NCBI GenBank assembly: GCA_938041275.1
Contig: CALISH010000130.1
Location: 1 to 9,275, forward strand
From: an uncultured Solobacterium sp.
GTDB lineage: Bacteria; Bacillota_I; Bacilli_A; Erysipelotrichales; Erysipelotrichaceae
Length of the DNA: 9,275 nucleotides
Reading direction: 5' to 3'
The position numbers and the translations under genes were made by a program. The stretch's first letter is position 1. The number at the start of each line of letters is the position of its first letter. The notes below the pieces were generated by a model. That model was not told the DNA's origin. It searched no databases and saw nothing but the letters and a program-made list of their open reading frames with translations. Positions 6,437 to 9,275 of this stretch are shown piece by piece.

Positions 6437-9275
6437 ATGAGACTTTCTCATATTATTAAAGCAATCTCACCTGAGCCTTTTGTAGATAATACTGTATACT
6501 ATAGTAAGATCTTAGCATTAGGTGCAGTAGTAAAAGATAAAGATTTAGCTGATTCTAGGGAATCTGAAGCATCTATGTATTATGCTGACCTATATATTCA
6601 ATCTATAGAAAGTAAAGCTCCATATGATGCTTATGAATATAATGACCTTATCTTATCTCGCTGTGAAATAGGTAGAGAATATTGGATGGGTATTAAGAAA
6701 GACCCACGTCTTATACCATTAAATAAACGAGAAACTTGTCGTAAGATTGCAGCTGAATACTTTATAAATCACTATGTAGAATATAATGAGTATTACCGAA
6801 TGATTATGGGTAAACCACCATTAGGCATGCCATTCTTATATGTAGATGAAGACTTACGTAAAGATAATATCGGTGTAGACTTTAGTAAGCCTATGCATGA
6901 GATGTCAGAGTTTGAGGTGGATATACTTGAAGAGTATGGAATAATGGATTCTATACGTTCTAGGCATATTGGTCCTGGATATGCTTACTTAAACTATATT
7001 GCATCTGGTATTACTGCATATGCTGCACGTAAAGCTGATAACTTTGAATTACTATATCTACCACGTATAGACCAACAAGCTTTATCTGATAAATTTAAAA
7101 ATCGTTATATAGTAAACCGTGCATATACTGTAGCTACTGTATATTCTGAAGCTTATAGATTTGATAGTGACTACTATACTAACTTTATAACTATCTTTAT
7201 TCTATTACAAACTATGATAGATCTTATATCTGAATCTGGGGAGCATATCATCAAGCTAGATGTATTAGATGAAAGATGTATTCGATATATCTTTGAATGG
7301 CATGATGTACCATACTATGATGAAATCCCATTGAAATATCAAATAGCTATGGTTAAGAATCTAAATAAGCTACTAAAGTTTAAGTCTACACCAACTTGTA
7401 TGGTAGATATATGCTCGTTATTTGGATTTGATGATATTAGAATCTTTAAATACTATCTCTTAAAAGATAGAAAGTCTGATCCTGATACTGGAGACTATGT
7501 ATTTAACTATAAATACAAAACGTATCTAGATACAGAAGAAGTTATGGATACTGCTACTAGCACTATGCCTATAACTGATCATAATAATATACCTATTCCG
7601 TATCCAAATAATGATACCGAATTCCTAAATAAGGGTAATTACTTCCATCTATATGCAGATGACTTATTAATACAACCATCAGAATATCGTATAATTGATA
7701 ATAAGATAGTTTTTACCAATGAGCATTATCTTGATGGGAAGACTACACTTAAATTTGACTTCTTAAGTAATAAGACACCAGATATTCCAGCTAATATCAA
7801 TGATTATACTATTAAGACAGAGACTAAATTCATTACTATAGTAGATAATAATACAAGAGAAGTACCTATTGAGTTCCCTGTGGATAAAGACACTTATTTC
7901 TCTAAAGGATTTGGTTTAAGATTATCTGTTGGCTCTACATTTATAGACCCTACACGGTATAAATTCAATGACGATTTCACTAAGATTATCTTTACTGATG
8001 ATATAGATTGGAATATCAATGATACTAATACTAATAGAGAACTTATAGCTCTATTTATCTACTCTGATAAGTATAAGTTTAAATTTAAAACTATTCAAAC
8101 TACAGCTAAAGATACATCTAATACTATCATCACCGAAGTACCAGATGATATTGACTATGTAGACCATAGTGTATACTTTGCCGATACCGCATCTGTATAC
8201 TTACAAAAAGATATATATTTCTCTACGTTGACTTCAGACAATAAACTTAATATCACCAATATAGATAATAGTGATAAGTTTATTAAAGATCGTATAGTTA
8301 ATACTAACTTTGTGTACTCTAATACTAGACCAGTAGCGTTACATACCGAAACTCAAACTATTACAGTAAATACACCTGGTGAAACTAAGTATGAACTTAA
8401 TTTCCCATTTGCAGACTATATAAATAATAATAACGTTATCGAAGTGTATGTGAATGGTGATCCATTAGCTTTCACTGAGTATACTATTCTTAAGAATACG
8501 CTCCATATTAATAAACAAAACTTATTAATGCGTAAGGGTATCACTATAAAAGTGGTTTATACATATCCAGAAGATCAATCTGTAACTAATAAGAAAGTTA
8601 AGTCTATAGCTGTAGACAATAATAAACAAAGTAAATTGAATCTTAGCTATCCTTACGATGGGTATATACCTAAAAAGAATAAAATTATTCTATTAGTTAA
8701 TGGTAGGCGTTTAGAAGAGTCTAGATTTAGATACACTTCTACTGGTATTGAAATCACTGATACAAAGTTCTTACTAAATATAGCTGATAACGTTGTATGC
8801 TACTACTATGATTATCCAGAGAATGAATTCTCTATAAATATAGAAGATCAGTTTATAACTACACCTATAGAGGGTACACATAAGTTCCAAATTATATTCC
8901 CATTCTTTAATTATATCAAATCTAATAATGGGTTATTTGTAACTATTGGTAGTACGCTAGTGTCTCCTAAACGATATAAGATCACTGGTGATGTAATTGA
9001 GTTTACCGATGATACAGTTTTAGATAATCGTGGGTTCAATATTACATTCATCTATAATACTATATTCAGAAAATATAATAAGTACATCAAGTCTGAAATG
9101 GTAATGGCTGATATAACTGATGATGCTATAGGTATTACTATACCATTCCCATTTGATGGATACTTAGATTCTCCAAACAATAACCGTATGACTATGGTAA
9201 TGGATGATGGATATGTATTAGTTAAAAATGACTATGAAATCATCAACGGTAAAATATTCTTAACTGATAAAGCTA
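6437..9275 (+). CDS. Putative baseplate/tail structural protein with tandem beta-rich repeats (3' partial)
   Basis: The frame is open for 946 codons and runs off the right edge without a stop. It begins MRLSHIIKAISPEP at an ATG with GGGAGGA upstream. Residues 1-345 are mostly helical, with a hydrophobic helix near 249-263 (NFITIFILLQTMIDL) that is more likely buried than membrane-spanning. Residues 287-340 read E-W-H-D, then D-E-I-P, a helix, F-K-S-T-P, and L-F-G-F-D-D-I-R-I-F. This follows the pattern of P2 gpI-type tail proteins (W-x-D...LP...K-G-T...LG), which are baseplate wedge parts in contractile tails; the Gly of KGT is Ser here. From residue 385 onward there are seven diverged repeats of 82-91 residues with a [FY]-P-[FY] marker. 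No enzyme motif is visible. It faces away from the reverse cassette and probably starts a new transcription unit. The gene call is firm; the baseplate role is a moderate inference. A tail-fibre role is the main alternative. Confidence 0.8.
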   Translation, partial: MRLSHIIKAISPEPFVDNTVYYSKILALGAVVKDKDLADSRESEASMYYADLYIQSIESKAPYDAYEYNDLILSRCEIGREYWMGIKKDPRLIPLNKRETCRKIAAEYFINHYVEYNEYYRMIMGKPPLGMPFLYVDEDLRKDNIGVDFSKPMHEMSEFEVDILEEYGIMDSIRSRHIGPGYAYLNYIASGITAYAARKADNFELLYLPRIDQQALSDKFKNRYIVNRAYTVATVYSEAYRFDSDYYTNFITIFILLQTMIDLISESGEHIIKLDVLDERCIRYIFEWHDVPYYDEIPLKYQIAMVKNLNKLLKFKSTPTCMVDICSLFGFDDIRIFKYYLLKDRKSDPDTGDYVFNYKYKTYLDTEEVMDTATSTMPITDHNNIPIPYPNNDTEFLNKGNYFHLYADDLLIQPSEYRIIDNKIVFTNEHYLDGKTTLKFDFLSNKTPDIPANINDYTIKTETKFITIVDNNTREVPIEFPVDKDTYFSKGFGLRLSVGSTFIDPTRYKFNDDFTKIIFTDDIDWNINDTNTNRELIALFIYSDKYKFKFKTIQTTAKDTSNTIITEVPDDIDYVDHSVYFADTASVYLQKDIYFSTLTSDNKLNITNIDNSDKFIKDRIVNTNFVYSNTRPVALHTETQTITVNTPGETKYELNFPFADYINNNNVIEVYVNGDPLAFTEYTILKNTLHINKQNLLMRKGITIKVVYTYPEDQSVTNKKVKSIAVDNNKQSKLNLSYPYDGYIPKKNKIILLVNGRRLEESRFRYTSTGIEITDTKFLLNIADNVVCYYYDYPENEFSINIEDQFITTPIEGTHKFQIIFPFFNYIKSNNGLFVTIGSTLVSPKRYKITGDVIEFTDDTVLDNRGFNITFIYNTIFRKYNKYIKSEMVMADITDDAIGITIPFPFDGYLDSPNNNRMTMVMDDGYVLVKNDYEIINGKIFLTDKA
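7589..9275 (+). repeat. Seven tandem protein-level repeats (82-91 codons) within the long gene
   Basis: Units begin near 7589, 7862, 8129, 8390, 8636, 8879 and 9131; the last is cut by the window edge. The marker aromatic residue or its equivalent falls at residues 389, 480, 568, 656, 738, 821 and 904, giving spacings of 91, 88, 88, 82, 83 and 83. Typical units read [FY]-P-[FY]-x-x-Y-[IL], then a strand with a V-N-G or G-S-T turn, then L-x-x-x-x-Y-x-[IF], a strand ending near F-T-D, and a last strand ending in Y. Units 2 and 6 share GSTFIDPTRYK and GSTLVSPKRYK; units 4 and 5 share VYVNGDPL and LLVNGRRL. Unit 3 is the most diverged and lacks the marker proline pattern. The copies are not conserved at DNA level, so the duplication is old. 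Confidence 0.8.

Overview
The window looks like part of the structural (tail/baseplate) region of a large tailed phage or prophage from a low-G+C host. It is strongly A+T rich (roughly 30% G+C by eye). Coding density is high, gaps are short, and most start codons have purine-rich Shine-Dalgarno sites (GGAGGGG, AGGAG, GGGAGGA), which suggests a Firmicutes-like host. Nothing in the sequence names the host or phage. The standard bacterial code fits every gene: three forward genes end in TAA and two reverse genes end in TAG. No integrase, transposase, tRNA, rRNA or CRISPR array is present.

Left part (1-5120, + strand): three tandem genes. The first two encode large proteins (more than 730 and 767 residues) that are clear paralogues along their whole length. 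They have a short helical N-terminal part like those of phage tail-fibre or minor tail proteins, a long beta-rich body, and a conserved C-terminal block with a T-K-x-Y-N-Y-x4-W-E-E motif. The first gene enters from the left edge, and its first in-window ATG is internal. The third gene is a 195-residue helical protein of unknown function. A strong hairpin terminator (5201-5227) closes this run.

Middle part (5234-6311, - strand): a two-gene cassette on the opposite strand. The upstream gene encodes a 228-residue protein with a conserved-looking histidine-rich core that vaguely recalls HNH/His-Me finger nucleases. The downstream gene overlaps it by 47 bases and encodes a 145-residue protein with one N-terminal membrane helix.

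Right part (6437-9275, + strand): after a 125-base divergent intergenic region, a long open frame runs off the right edge (946 codons in the window, no stop). Its N-terminal 350 residues are mainly helical and contain a stretch resembling the P2 gpI type of baseplate protein. The rest is a series of seven diverged beta-rich repeats of 82-91 residues marked by an aromatic-Pro-aromatic motif. This is the clearest undescribed structure in the window.

Taken together, the forward genes probably supply tail tip, baseplate or receptor-binding parts. The reverse pair looks like a separately transcribed accessory unit set inside the structural module. All functional names are inferences from sequence pattern; no database search was possible.
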